Shown here: positions 9,474 through 19,501 of the stretch, in pieces | Numbering within the stretch: the stretch's first letter is position 1 | How the letters are laid out: every line of letters begins with the position of its first letter | NCBI RefSeq assembly: GCF_004570345.1 | Contig: NZ_SPQM01000083.1 | Span: forward strand, 1 to 21,497 | Length of the DNA stretch: 21,497 nt | Direction: 5' to 3' | Source of the DNA: Blastococcus sp. CT_GayMR20 | Lineage (GTDB): Bacteria; Actinomycetota; Actinomycetes; Mycobacteriales; Geodermatophilaceae | The notes under the pieces: model-generated | The model's database searches: none | The model's input: the letters and a program-made list of their open reading frames with translations, nothing else | Told to the model about the DNA's origin: nothing | Position numbers and translations under genes: made by a program

Positions 9474-9549
9474 CCGCCCCCATTCGGCTCCCCGCCCCAG
9501 ACCACAGCCCCCCAAGACACGACCCCCGCAGGGAAGAGGACTCAGACCC
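9474..9549 (+). promoter_or_regulatory. C-rich, G-poor spacer before atpA
   Basis: The first 57 bases contain about 60% C and about 16% G and lack inverted repeats, so the RNA should be unstructured. The GGGAAGAGG Shine-Dalgarno follows near the end. Such a leader could favour ribosome loading on atpA, or act as a Rho-loading site if translation of atpH fails. Confidence 0.4.
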
Positions 9550-11187
<1,638 letters not shown>

Positions 11188-11190
11188 TCC

Positions 11191-12165
11191 ATGGCCGGCT
11201 CTCTCCGCGCGCTGCGGCGCCGCATCCGCTCCACGCAGTCGACGAAGAAGATCTTCTCGGCGCAGGAGCTGATCGCCGGTGCCCGGATCGTGCGCGCGCA
11301 GGCCCGGGTGGAGGCCTCCAAGCCCTACGCCCGGGAGATCACGCGGGTGCTCTCTGCACTCGCCTCCTCCGCGTCGCTGGACCACCCGCTGCTCACGGAG
11401 CGGCAGAACCCGCAGCGCGCGGCGGTGCTCGTGATCACCTCCGACCGCGGGTTCGCCGGCTCGTACAACGTGAACGTGCTGCGGCGGACCGAGGAGCTGC
11501 TCGCCCTCCTGCGCAAGGAGGGCAAGCAGCCGGTGCTCTACGTCGTCGGGCGCAAGGGGGAGACCTACTACTCCTTCCGCGACCGAGAGATGGCCGACAC
11601 CTTCACCGGCTTCTCCGAGCAGCCGAACTACACCGACGCCCAGGCGGTGGGTGAGGAGCTGATCGCGGCCTTCACCGCCGGTGAGGACGACGACGAGAGC
11701 GGTGCCGGCGCCGACGGCGTCCTCGGCGTGGACGAGCTGCACATCGTCTACACCGAGTTCCGTTCCCTGCTGGCGCAGGTGCCGGTCGCCAAGCGGATGG
11801 CTCCGCTGGAGGTCGAGGAGGTCGAGGAGTTCGACTACGAGCGCGAGGACCGCGAGCACGGCCAGACCGGCAACGACTCGGGCGTCCCCACCTCGTACGA
11901 GTTCGAGCCGTCGGCCGAGGGGCTGCTGGACGCCCTGCTGCCGAAGTACATCACCACCCGGATCTACGCCGCGATGCTCGAGGCGGCCGCCTCGGAGTCC
12001 GCGTCGCGGCGCCGGGCGATGAAGTCGGCCTCCGACAACGCGGAGGAGCTGGCCAAGAACCTCAAACGGCAGGCCAACCAGGCCCGCCAGGCCGAGATCA
12101 CCCAGGAGCTCAGCGAGATCGTCGGCGGCTCCGAGGCGCTGGTCGCCGCCGGGGCCAGCGACTGA
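11191..12165 (+). CDS. atpG: ATP synthase F1 subunit gamma
   Basis: Central rotor shaft. Residues 1-50 ([21 protein letters not shown]) and the C-terminal helix ([21 protein letters not shown] onward) form the coiled coil inside the alpha/beta hexamer. At 324 residues it is longer than the E. coli subunit (287). The extra length is in an acidic loop at about 164-176 ([13 protein letters not shown]), at the place of the extra loop in mycobacterial gamma, and in a second acidic stretch at about 207-238. The start follows the atpA stop by three bases and uses the purine-rich end of atpA (AAGAAGAAGGG) as Shine-Dalgarno. Confidence 0.97.
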   Translation: MAGSLRALRRRIRSTQSTKKIFSAQELIAGARIVRAQARVEASKPYAREITRVLSALASSASLDHPLLTERQNPQRAAVLVITSDRGFAGSYNVNVLRRTEELLALLRKEGKQPVLYVVGRKGETYYSFRDREMADTFTGFSEQPNYTDAQAVGEELIAAFTAGEDDDESGAGADGVLGVDELHIVYTEFRSLLAQVPVAKRMAPLEVEEVEEFDYEREDREHGQTGNDSGVPTSYEFEPSAEGLLDALLPKYITTRIYAAMLEAAASESASRRRAMKSASDNAEELAKNLKRQANQARQAEITQELSEIVGGSEALVAAGASD

Positions 12166-12177
12166 GCCGGATCCGGC
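12166..12177. repeat. 12-bp perfect palindrome after atpG
   Basis: GCCGGATCCGGC follows the atpG stop directly. It is too short and loopless to be a good terminator; it may be chance at this GC content. Confidence 0.3.
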
Positions 12178-12183
12178 GACTGA

Positions 12184-13698
<1,515 letters not shown>

Positions 13699-13755
13699 GA
13701 GGACCCCCCTGCCCCCGCCACTCGCACGCTCGCGGCGGGACCCCGCAGGGGGGCC
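13699..13755 (+). repeat. Dispersed hairpin repeat, copy B
   Basis: Starts at the base after the atpD stop. The outer stem is CCCCCCTGC with GCAGGGGGG (9 bp) plus a GG/CC pair past a bulged A. An inner stem CCCGCC/GGCGGG encloses the CTCGCACGCTCGC core. It lies in the same orientation as copies A and C and is inverted relative to copy D at 14134. Confidence 0.85.
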
Positions 13756-13771
13756 GTTCCAGCACGTCCCC

Positions 13772-13805
13772 GCGGCCGGGTTCCTCTTCGGAGGGGCCCG
13801 GCCGC
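13772..13805 (+). terminator. UUCG-tetraloop hairpin downstream of atpD
   Basis: A 15-bp uninterrupted stem (13772-13786 with 13791-13805, two G-U pairs) closes a TTCG loop flanked by C and G, the very stable cUUCGg tetraloop. No T-tract follows, which is usual for terminators at this GC content. It lies 17 bases beyond copy B. Confidence 0.8.
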
Positions 13806-13871
13806 TCGCGTTCGTGGGTCCGGCGGCCCGATCGGGCGACCGGACGGTCACCCGTGTGGGTGGATCAGCGC

Positions 13872-13877
13872 TATCGT
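13872..13877 (+). promoter_or_regulatory. Possible -10 element before the small ORF
   Basis: TATCGT fits TAnnnT and lies 74 bases before the GTG at 13952, after the terminator hairpin. No clear -35 is visible, so this is weak evidence. Confidence 0.3.
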
Positions 13878-13951
13878 GCCTGCTGGCCGGGGCCCCGCGT
13901 GCCGACCATCTCGAGGACAACGCCCGATCCCCGGGCACGGTGAGGAACGAC

Positions 13952-14134
13952 GTGGACGACGACATCGCAGGATCCGGCAGTGCCGATCCTGGCTGGAGCT
14001 GGCCCCCGTACGCGCCGTGGGAGCCCGCGGACGGCGAGCGGTTCGGCATCGACGAGTGGGCGCCGGCGTCCAGCGTCCGCCGTCCCTGGGTGCGGGTCGG
14101 CCGCTGGACCCTCCTCTACCGTCGCGCCGCCTAG
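13952..14134 (+). CDS. Putative 60-residue Trp-rich small protein between atpD and atpC
   Basis: I do not recognise this protein. From the GTG at 13952, preceded by a GAGGA Shine-Dalgarno at 13942-13946, it has 60 residues with six Trp (15, 17, 23, 36, 46, 52) and two Tyr. The N-terminus is acidic (DDD), a WSWPPYAPWEP segment follows, and the C-terminus is basic (RRPWVRVGRW, then YRRAA). No membrane helix or signal peptide is seen. About 88% of codons end in G or C, which fits coding sequence but is a little below the neighbours. Alternative in-frame GTG starts are at 13940 and 13814, the latter giving 106 residues with a poorer N-terminus. Copy D of the repeat begins at its last stop-codon base. 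The mycobacterial order has atpC directly after atpD, so this is an insertion relative to it. Confidence 0.5.
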   Translation: MDDDIAGSGSADPGWSWPPYAPWEPADGERFGIDEWAPASSVRRPWVRVGRWTLLYRRAA

Positions 14135-14186
14135 GCCCCCTCCCGGGTCCGCCGAGCCTGCGAGGGGAGGGGAGGAGGGGGTCCTT
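14134..14186 (-). repeat. Dispersed hairpin repeat, copy D (inverted)
   Basis: Read on the minus strand it begins AAGGACCCCCTCC, carries the CTCGCAGGCTCG core and ends GGAGGGGGCC. The outer stem is CCCCCTCC with GGAGGGGG. On the plus strand it starts at the last base of the small ORF stop. It ends two bases before a TAGAGT -10-like hexamer. Confidence 0.8.
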
Positions 14187-14187
14187 A

Positions 14188-14193
14188 TAGAGT
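14188..14193 (+). promoter_or_regulatory. atpC: Possible -10 element for atpC
   Basis: TAGAGT (within TATAGAGT) fits TAnnnT and lies next to repeat copy D. Transcription would start near 14200, giving a leader of about 25 bases that contains the atpC Shine-Dalgarno. No -35 consensus is seen. Confidence 0.4.
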
Positions 14194-14225
14194 GAGGGCC
14201 CCGTCCGTGGATCCCGAGGAGTGTC

Positions 14226-14615
14226 GTGGCGACCCTGCAGGTCGAGTTGGTGGCCGTCGAGCGGAAGATCTGGTCCGGCGAGGCCTCCATGGTCATCGCG
14301 CGGACGACCGAGGGCGAACTGGGCGTCCTCCCCGGCCACGCGCCGCTGCTGGGTCAGCTCGCCGAGGGCGGTGTCGTGACGATCCGCACCGACTCCGGTG
14401 AGGACGTCGTCGTGGCCGCGCACGGGGGGTTCCTGTCGGTCACCGAGCGCGGGGTGTCGATCCTGGCCGAGACCGCGGAGATCTCCACCGAGATCGACGT
14501 GGAGCGCGCCCGCGAGGCGCTGCGCCGGGCCGAGGGCGCCGGCGACGAGCCGGGTGCACTCGACGCGGCGCGGCGCGCCCAGTCGCGGCTGAGGGCGGCC
14601 GGCGAGTCCGCCTGA
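14226..14615 (+). CDS. atpC: ATP synthase F1 subunit epsilon
   Basis: Rotor foot subunit that joins gamma to the c-ring and, in many bacteria, restrains ATP hydrolysis. The 129 residues comprise the N-terminal beta-sandwich ([37 protein letters not shown]) and a C-terminal helical part from about residue 88 ([18 protein letters not shown]). The GTG at 14226 has a GAGGAG Shine-Dalgarno at 14216-14221. It is cut off from atpD by about 530 bp containing two repeats, a terminator-like hairpin and a small ORF, so it probably has its own promoter. Confidence 0.95.
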   Translation: MATLQVELVAVERKIWSGEASMVIARTTEGELGVLPGHAPLLGQLAEGGVVTIRTDSGEDVVVAAHGGFLSVTERGVSILAETAEISTEIDVERAREALRRAEGAGDEPGALDAARRAQSRLRAAGESA

Positions 14616-14649
14616 GTTCCCGACGTCCCGCCGCTGAGCCGTCCGCCCG

Positions 14650-15051
14650 ATGACCACGGTCCTGCTCGTCCTGCTGGGCGTGCTCATCGTGGTGCTGGTG
14701 GTCGCCTTCCAGATCCGCCGCCGCTTCCTCCTCTCCGGGCTCGGGGCGGTCACCATGTGGCTGCGGCCGGTCCGCTCGCCCCGCTGGTCGGTCGGGGTCG
14801 CCTGGTACGGCGGCGACATGCTGCTCTGGTACCGGGGGCTGTCGCTGGCGGTACGCCCGAACGAACGGCTCTCCCGCGCCGAGATCCGCGTCGAGTCCCG
14901 CCGCAGCCCGGGTCGCGAGGACCTGGCGCTGCCCTCGGACGTCGTCGTCCTGACCATCGCCACCCCGGAGGGTCCGCGGGAGCTGGCGATGGACACCTCG
15001 ACGGTGACCGGCTTCCTCTCCTGGATGGAGTCGGCCCCTCCGGGGACCTAG
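14650..15051 (+). CDS. DUF2550 family membrane protein
   Basis: 133-residue protein with one N-terminal membrane helix (about 3-22) followed by RRR and a soluble domain with conserved aromatic and Arg residues (WSVGVAWYGGDMLLWYRGLSL). It matches the position and general form of Rv1312, a DUF2550 protein of unknown function found next to atpC in actinobacteria. Its TAG stop and the stop of the opposing gene share the palindrome CTAG at 15048-15051. Confidence 0.88.
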   Translation: MTTVLLVLLGVLIVVLVVAFQIRRRFLLSGLGAVTMWLRPVRSPRWSVGVAWYGGDMLLWYRGLSLAVRPNERLSRAEIRVESRRSPGREDLALPSDVVVLTIATPEGPRELAMDTSTVTGFLSWMESAPPGT

Positions 15052-15671
15052 CTGTTCTCGGCCGGCTGCTCGGCGAAGGCGGCCCGCTGGGCGTGGGCGC
15101 CGCTGTGGGCGCCGGGCTCCCACAGGATGTCGCCGCCCGGGTTCGCGACACGGGCGAGGATGAACAGCAGGTCCGACAGCCGGTTGAGGTAGCGGGCGGT
15201 CTCCGGGTTCGTGCGCTCGGCGTCGGCCGCCAGCAGCGCCCAGACGCTCCGCTCGGCCCGGCGGACGACGACCCGCGCCTGGTGCAGCAGCGCCGCCGCA
15301 GGGGTGCCGCCGGGCAGGATGAAGCTGTTCAGCTTGGGCAGCGTCTCGTTGTACTCGTCGCAGGCCGCCTCGAGCCGCTCGGTGTAGGCCGGCGTCACCC
15401 GTAGCGGCGGGTACGCCGGGTCGGGCGTCACCGGCGTGCACAGGTCGGCGCCGACGTCGAACAGGTCGTTCTGGACGGTGCGCAGGAGCTCGGCGACCCG
15501 CTCGTCCGGGGCCCCGAGGGCGAGCGCGACCCCGAGGACGCTGTTGGCCTCGTCGACGTCGGCGAAGGCGTGCAGCCGGGGATCGTTCTTGGACACCCGG
15601 CTCATGTCGCCCAGGTGCGTCTCGCCGGCGTCGCCGGTCTTGGTGTAGATGCGGGTGAGCCGGACGGTCAT
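15048..15671 (-). CDS. pduO: ATP:cob(I)alamin adenosyltransferase, PduO type
   Basis: Transfers the adenosyl group of ATP to reduced cobalamin, giving adenosylcobalamin. The 207 residues contain the N-terminal ATP-binding loop YTKTGDAGETHLGD (9-22), RRAER (137-141) and NRLSDLLF (163-170), all diagnostic of the PduO/MMAB family as opposed to CobA/CobO. A frame upstream to 15923 is open but runs through the murA start and the repeat. The ATG at 15671 begins the conserved MTVRLTRIYTKTGD and is chosen. It has little Shine-Dalgarno, and a TAGGCT -10-like hexamer ends 7 bases upstream. Its product is the cofactor required by the MeaA-type mutase at 17483. The same gene precedes murA in mycobacteria (Rv1314c). 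Confidence 0.94.
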   Translation of the reverse strand: MTVRLTRIYTKTGDAGETHLGDMSRVSKNDPRLHAFADVDEANSVLGVALALGAPDERVAELLRTVQNDLFDVGADLCTPVTPDPAYPPLRVTPAYTERLEAACDEYNETLPKLNSFILPGGTPAAALLHQARVVVRRAERSVWALLAADAERTNPETARYLNRLSDLLFILARVANPGGDILWEPGAHSGAHAQRAAFAEQPAENS

Positions 15672-15678
15672 GCCCCGC

Positions 15679-15684
15679 AGCCTA
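15679..15684 (-). promoter_or_regulatory. pduO: Candidate -10 of the adenosyltransferase gene (leaderless)
   Basis: On the minus strand TAGGCT is followed by 7 bases and then the ATG, the spacing of actinobacterial leaderless genes. Repeat copy C begins 4 bases upstream. Confidence 0.5.
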
Positions 15685-15687
15685 GGA

Positions 15688-15747
15688 GAAGGACCCCGCT
15701 GCCCCCACCACTCGGCAGGCTCGCGGCGCGAACCCTGCATCGGGGCC
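15688..15747 (+). repeat. Dispersed hairpin repeat, copy C, in a divergent promoter region
   Basis: A 60-base copy beginning GAAGGACCCC and ending CGGGGCC, with core CTCGGCAGGCTCGCGGCG. The outer stem CCCCGCTGC/GCATCGGGG has one mismatch. It fills the space between the two outward-facing -10 hexamers of the adenosyltransferase gene and murA, so both -35 regions fall inside it. Confidence 0.8.
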
Positions 15748-15753
15748 ACTCCG

Positions 15754-15759
15754 TAAGGT
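15754..15759 (+). promoter_or_regulatory. murA: Candidate -10 of murA (leaderless)
   Basis: TAAGGT fits TAnnnT and ends 6 bases before the GTG start at 15766, so the transcript probably begins at the start codon. The same bases (AAGGTG) could instead be read as a Shine-Dalgarno. Confidence 0.5.
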
Positions 15760-15765
15760 GACGGC

Positions 15766-17046
15766 GTGGAGTGCTTCGAGGTGGCCGGTGGCACGGCCCT
15801 CACCGGCCGGGTGCGGGTCACCGGTGCCAAGAACAGCGCGCTGAAGCTCATGGCAGCGGCCCTCCTGGCGCCGGGCCGGACCACCATCGAGGAGGTCCCC
15901 GACATCCTCGACGTGGCGATCATGAGCGAGGTGCTGCGGCGGCTCGGCTGCGAGGTCGACTACGAGCGCACCGGCGACGGTGGTGGCGGCGGCCGCGTCG
16001 TCGTCGACGTGCCGGAGAAGCCGTCGACCGAGACCGACTACGACCTGGTCCGCAAGATGCGTGCCTCCATCAACGTGCTCGGCCCGCTGGTCGCCCGCTG
16101 CGGCTCCGCCCGGGTGGCGCTGCCCGGCGGCGACGCGATCGGCTCGCGCGGCCTGGACATGCACATCTCCGGCCTGGAGCGCCTCGGCGCGACCATCGTC
16201 AGCGAGCACGGGTTCCTCGTCGCGACCGCGCCGCGCCTCGTCGGCGCGTCGATCTGGCTGGACTTCCCGTCGGTCGGGGCGACCGAGAACCTGGTGATGG
16301 CGGCCGTCCTCGCCCGGGGGACGACGGTCGTCGACAACGCGGCCCGCGAGCCGGAGATCGTCGACCTCTGCACGATGCTGGTCGGCATGGGCGCCCGCAT
16401 CGACGGCGCCGGCACCTCGACGATCACCGTCGAGGGCGTCGACGCGCTGTCGCCGGTGACCTACTCGACCGTGCCGGACCGCATCGTCGCCGGCACGTGG
16501 GCCATCGGGGCCGTGATGACCCAGGGCGACGTGTTCATCGAGCGCGCGATCGGCGACCACCTGCGGGTGGCCCTGGACAAGCTGACCGACGCCGGCGCCA
16601 CGGTCGAGGCGAAGCCCGACGGCATCCGCGTGGCGATGGACCGGCGCCCGCGCTGCGTCGACGTCGTCACGCTGCCCTACCCCGGGTTCCCGACCGACCT
16701 GCAGCCGATGGCCGTGGCACTGGCCGCGGTGTCCACCGGCACCGCTCTGGTCACCGAGAACGTGTACGACGGCCGGTTCATGTTCGTCAACGAGCTGGTC
16801 CGGCTGGGCGCCGACATCCGCATCGACGGCCACCACGCCGTCGTCCGCGGTCGGGAGCGGCTCTCCAGCGCTCCGGTCGTGGCCACCGACATCCGGGCCG
16901 GGGCGGGACTGGTCCTCGCCGGGCTGGCGTCGGACGGCATCACCGAGGTTCAGGACGCCTACCACGTCGACCGCGGCTACCCCGACTTCGTGGAGCAGCT
17001 GCGCGGCCTCGGCGCCCAGGTCGAGCGGACCCAGCGGCCCGCCTGA
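15766..17046 (+). CDS. murA: UDP-N-acetylglucosamine 1-carboxyvinyltransferase, Asp-type active site
   Basis: First committed step of peptidoglycan synthesis: adds enolpyruvate from phosphoenolpyruvate to UDP-GlcNAc in the cytoplasm. 426 residues, normal for the family. Lys22-Asn23 of the substrate site are present in TGAKNSALK. The flexible active-site loop reads [11 protein letters not shown], with Asp123 where most bacteria have the Cys that fosfomycin alkylates. Asp at this position is known from M. tuberculosis and Chlamydia and gives intrinsic fosfomycin resistance with an active enzyme. The GTG at 15766 gives a start of standard length. The stop abuts the stop of the next, convergent gene. 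Confidence 0.97.
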   Translation: MECFEVAGGTALTGRVRVTGAKNSALKLMAAALLAPGRTTIEEVPDILDVAIMSEVLRRLGCEVDYERTGDGGGGGRVVVDVPEKPSTETDYDLVRKMRASINVLGPLVARCGSARVALPGGDAIGSRGLDMHISGLERLGATIVSEHGFLVATAPRLVGASIWLDFPSVGATENLVMAAVLARGTTVVDNAAREPEIVDLCTMLVGMGARIDGAGTSTITVEGVDALSPVTYSTVPDRIVAGTWAIGAVMTQGDVFIERAIGDHLRVALDKLTDAGATVEAKPDGIRVAMDRRPRCVDVVTLPYPGFPTDLQPMAVALAAVSTGTALVTENVYDGRFMFVNELVRLGADIRIDGHHAVVRGRERLSSAPVVATDIRAGAGLVLAGLASDGITEVQDAYHVDRGYPDFVEQLRGLGAQVERTQRPA

Positions 17047-17373
17047 TCAGCCGGGGAAGGACGCCGCCAGCGTCCGTGCCCGGTCGGCGTCCTCCGGGAA
17101 GACCAGGACGTCGGCGCGGTGCTCTGCGGGACAGCGGATCGTCGAGCGGATGCCCGCGTCGGAGAGCACGGCCCGCAGGGCGAGAGCTGACTCGCGGCGC
17201 GACAGGGTGGCGACCAGCGTCAGGAGCCCGTCCTCGGCGGGCGGGGGAGCCGACTGCCGGTCGTAGCCGGTGCCGAAGGCCCACCGCATGAACAGGGCGA
17301 TCAGCGCCAGGACGACGAACGCGATGACCGGCCCCACGAGGTAGTGCAGGCTGCTGCCCGCCCCGATCGGCAT
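17047..17373 (-). CDS. Small membrane-anchored protein, DUF2007-like soluble domain
   Basis: 108 residues with one N-terminal membrane helix (about 12-31) and a soluble part (about 48-106) of alternating strands and helices: LLTLVATLSRRESALALRAV, then DAGIRSTIRCPAEHRADVLVFPEDADRARTLA. This pattern resembles DUF2007, a small ferredoxin-like fold of unknown function. The similarity is judged from pattern only. The ATG at 17373 has a GGGAG Shine-Dalgarno. Its stop lies directly against the murA stop. It is divergent from the mutase gene across 109 bases. Confidence 0.82.
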   Translation of the reverse strand: MPIGAGSSLHYLVGPVIAFVVLALIALFMRWAFGTGYDRQSAPPPAEDGLLTLVATLSRRESALALRAVLSDAGIRSTIRCPAEHRADVLVFPEDADRARTLAASFPG

Positions 17374-17404
17374 CGGCGTCTCCCTTCCGTACGCCGTTCG
17401 AGTG

Positions 17405-17456
17405 TGCCACCGGTCATAGTCGGGTGAGGGTGCCCGGACGCGGGGCTGCTACCGGT
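17405..17456 (+). repeat. Paired 10-bp direct repeat upstream of the mutase gene
   Basis: TGCCACCGGT (17405-17414) and TGCTACCGGT (17447-17456) differ at one base, each contain the palindrome ACCGGT, and are 42 bases apart, close to four helical turns. They lie between two divergent genes. The second copy is 12 bases upstream of the candidate -10. This is a plausible operator pair. Confidence 0.45.
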
Positions 17457-17468
17457 GAGTAACCGCCC

Positions 17469-17474
17469 TAGACT
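17469..17474 (+). promoter_or_regulatory. meaA: Candidate -10 of the mutase gene (leaderless)
   Basis: TAGACT fits TAnnnT and ends 8 bases before the ATG at 17483, with no Shine-Dalgarno between, suggesting a leaderless message. Confidence 0.5.
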
Positions 17475-17482
17475 CCGCGGGC

Positions 17483-19501
17483 ATGCCGTTCCCTTCAGAG
17501 CCGAAGGAGCGCGACCGCCCCTGGGTCATGCGCACCTACGCCGGCCACTCCTCGCCGGCCGAGTCGAACAAGCTGTACCGGAACAACCTGTCGAAGGGGC
17601 AGACCGGCCTCTCGGTCGCCTTCGACCTGCCGACCCAGACCGGCTACGACCCCGACGACGAGCTCGCGGTCGGCGAGGTCGGCAAGGTGGGCGTCCCGGT
17701 CACGCACATCGGTGACATGCGCGCGCTGTTCGACGGCATCCCGCTCGACGAGATGAACACGTCGATGACGATCAACGCCACCGCGATGTGGCTGCTCGCG
17801 CTCTACCAGGCGGTGGCCGAGGAGCACGGGCACGACGTCAGCAAGCTCGCGGGGACGACGCAGAACGACATCATCAAGGAGTACCTGTCGCGGGGGACCT
17901 ACGTCTTCCCGCCGGCGCCGTCGATGCGGCTCATCACCGACATGGTCGCCTACACGGTGACGACGATGCCGAAGTGGAACCCCATCAACATCTGCAGCTA
18001 CCACCTGCAGGAGGCCGGGGCGACGCCGGAGCAGGAGATCGCCTACGCCATCAGCACCGCCATCGCCGTCCTCGACTCGGTCCGCGACTCCGGCCAGGTG
18101 CCGCAGGAGAAGTTCGGCGAGGTCGTCGCGCGCATCTCCTTCTTCGTCAACGCGGGCGTCCGCTTCGTCGAGGAGATGTGCAAAATGCGCGCCTTCACCC
18201 AGGTGTGGGACGAGCTGACGAAGGAGCGCTACGGGGTCGAGGACCCCAAGCACCGCCGCTTCCGCTACGGCGTGCAGGTCAACTCCCTGGGCCTCACCGA
18301 GGCGCAGCCGGAGAACAACGTCCAGCGCATCGTGCTGGAGATGCTCGCCGTGACCCTGTCCCGCGACGCCCGCGCCCGCGCCGTGCAGCTCCCCGCCTGG
18401 AACGAGGCGCTCGGCCTGCCGCGGCCGTGGGACCAGCAGTGGTCGCTGCGGCTGCAGCAGGTGCTCGCCTACGAGACCGACCTGCTCGAGTACGAGGACC
18501 TGTTCACCGGCTCGGTCGTCGTCGAGAAGAAGGTCGCCGAGCTGATCGAGGGCGCGAAGGCCGAGATGGCGCGCGTCGAGGAGCTGGGCGGGGCGGTCGC
18601 CGCCGTCGAGTCCGGGTACATGAAGAGCGCGATGGTCGGCTCGCTGGCCGAGCGCCGCCGGCGGATCGAGAGTGGCGAGGACGTCGTCGTCGGCGTCAAC
18701 AAGTTCGAGACGACCGAGCCCAACCCGCTGCTCGCCGACCTCGACGCCGCGATCATGACCGTCGACCCGGCCGTCGAGAACGCCGCCCAGGAGGCGGTGC
18801 GGAAGTGGCGCGCCGAGCGGGACCAGGACGCGTGCGACAAGGCGCTCGACACCCTGCGCGAGGCGGCCGGCACCGACACCAACCTGATGGCCGCCACCCT
18901 CGACTGCGCCCGCGCCGGCGTGACGACGGGGGAGTGGGCCGGCGTCCTGCGCGAGGTCTTCGGCGAGTACCGGGCGCCCACCGGCGTGGCGGCGGCCAGC
19001 GCCGGCGGTGAGGCCGACGCGACGCTGACCGACGTCCGCGAGCGCGTGCGGGCCACCGGCGAGGAGCTCGGCGGGCGGCTCCGCTTCCTCGTCGGCAAGC
19101 CGGGCCTCGACGGGCACTCCAACGGTGCCGAGCAGATCGCCGTCCGCGCCCGCGACGCCGGGTTCGAGGTCGTCTACCAGGGCATCCGTCTCACGCCTGA
19201 CCAGATCGTGTCGGCCGCCGTCGAGGAGGACGTGCACGTCGTCGGGCTCTCGGTGCTCTCGGGCTCGCACCTGCAGGTCGTGCCCGCGGTGCTGCGCGGT
19301 CTGAAGGAGGCCGGCCTGGACGACGTCCCCGTGGTGGTCGGCGGGATCATCCCCGACAGCGACGCCCGGCGGCTGCGCGAGCAGGGAGTGGCCCGCGTCT
19401 TCACGCCGAAGGACTTCGGGCTGACCGACATCATGCGCTCGGTCGTCGACGTCATCCGCGAGGCGAACGGTCTCGAGGAGAAGGTGCCCGAGCCGGCCTG
19501 A
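17483..19501 (+). CDS. meaA: MeaA-type coenzyme B12-dependent mutase (ethylmalonyl-CoA mutase)
   Basis: Adenosylcobalamin-dependent carbon-skeleton mutase. MeaA/Ecm proteins convert ethylmalonyl-CoA to methylsuccinyl-CoA in the ethylmalonyl-CoA pathway of acetate assimilation. The 672 residues have a catalytic barrel (about 1-515) and a fused C-terminal B12-binding domain (about 530-665) with DGHSNG at 543-548, whose His545 is the lower cobalt ligand. Segments FDLPTQTGYDPDD and ICSYHLQEAGATPEQE match Streptomyces MeaA; methylmalonyl-CoA mutase has FDLATHRGYD at the first of these. Its length and single chain also differ from the two-subunit methylmalonyl-CoA mutase. Specificity is inferred from sequence, and no crotonyl-CoA reductase gene lies in the window. 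The adenosyltransferase that makes its cofactor is encoded 1.8 kb upstream. Confidence 0.92.
   Translation: MPFPSEPKERDRPWVMRTYAGHSSPAESNKLYRNNLSKGQTGLSVAFDLPTQTGYDPDDELAVGEVGKVGVPVTHIGDMRALFDGIPLDEMNTSMTINATAMWLLALYQAVAEEHGHDVSKLAGTTQNDIIKEYLSRGTYVFPPAPSMRLITDMVAYTVTTMPKWNPINICSYHLQEAGATPEQEIAYAISTAIAVLDSVRDSGQVPQEKFGEVVARISFFVNAGVRFVEEMCKMRAFTQVWDELTKERYGVEDPKHRRFRYGVQVNSLGLTEAQPENNVQRIVLEMLAVTLSRDARARAVQLPAWNEALGLPRPWDQQWSLRLQQVLAYETDLLEYEDLFTGSVVVEKKVAELIEGAKAEMARVEELGGAVAAVESGYMKSAMVGSLAERRRRIESGEDVVVGVNKFETTEPNPLLADLDAAIMTVDPAVENAAQEAVRKWRAERDQDACDKALDTLREAAGTDTNLMAATLDCARAGVTTGEWAGVLREVFGEYRAPTGVAAASAGGEADATLTDVRERVRATGEELGGRLRFLVGKPGLDGHSNGAEQIAVRARDAGFEVVYQGIRLTPDQIVSAAVEEDVHVVGLSVLSGSHLQVVPAVLRGLKEAGLDDVPVVVGGIIPDSDARRLREQGVARVFTPKDFGLTDIMRSVVDVIREANGLEEKVPEPA

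Noticed and set aside
13756..13951. An N-terminal extension of the small ORF from the GTG at 13814
   Set aside because: The extra 46 residues have no clear character, there is no good Shine-Dalgarno, and the region more likely holds the terminator flank and a promoter.
18238..18260. AGGACCCC inside the mutase gene as a repeat copy
   Set aside because: Only the left eight bases match; the rest is ordinary coding sequence.
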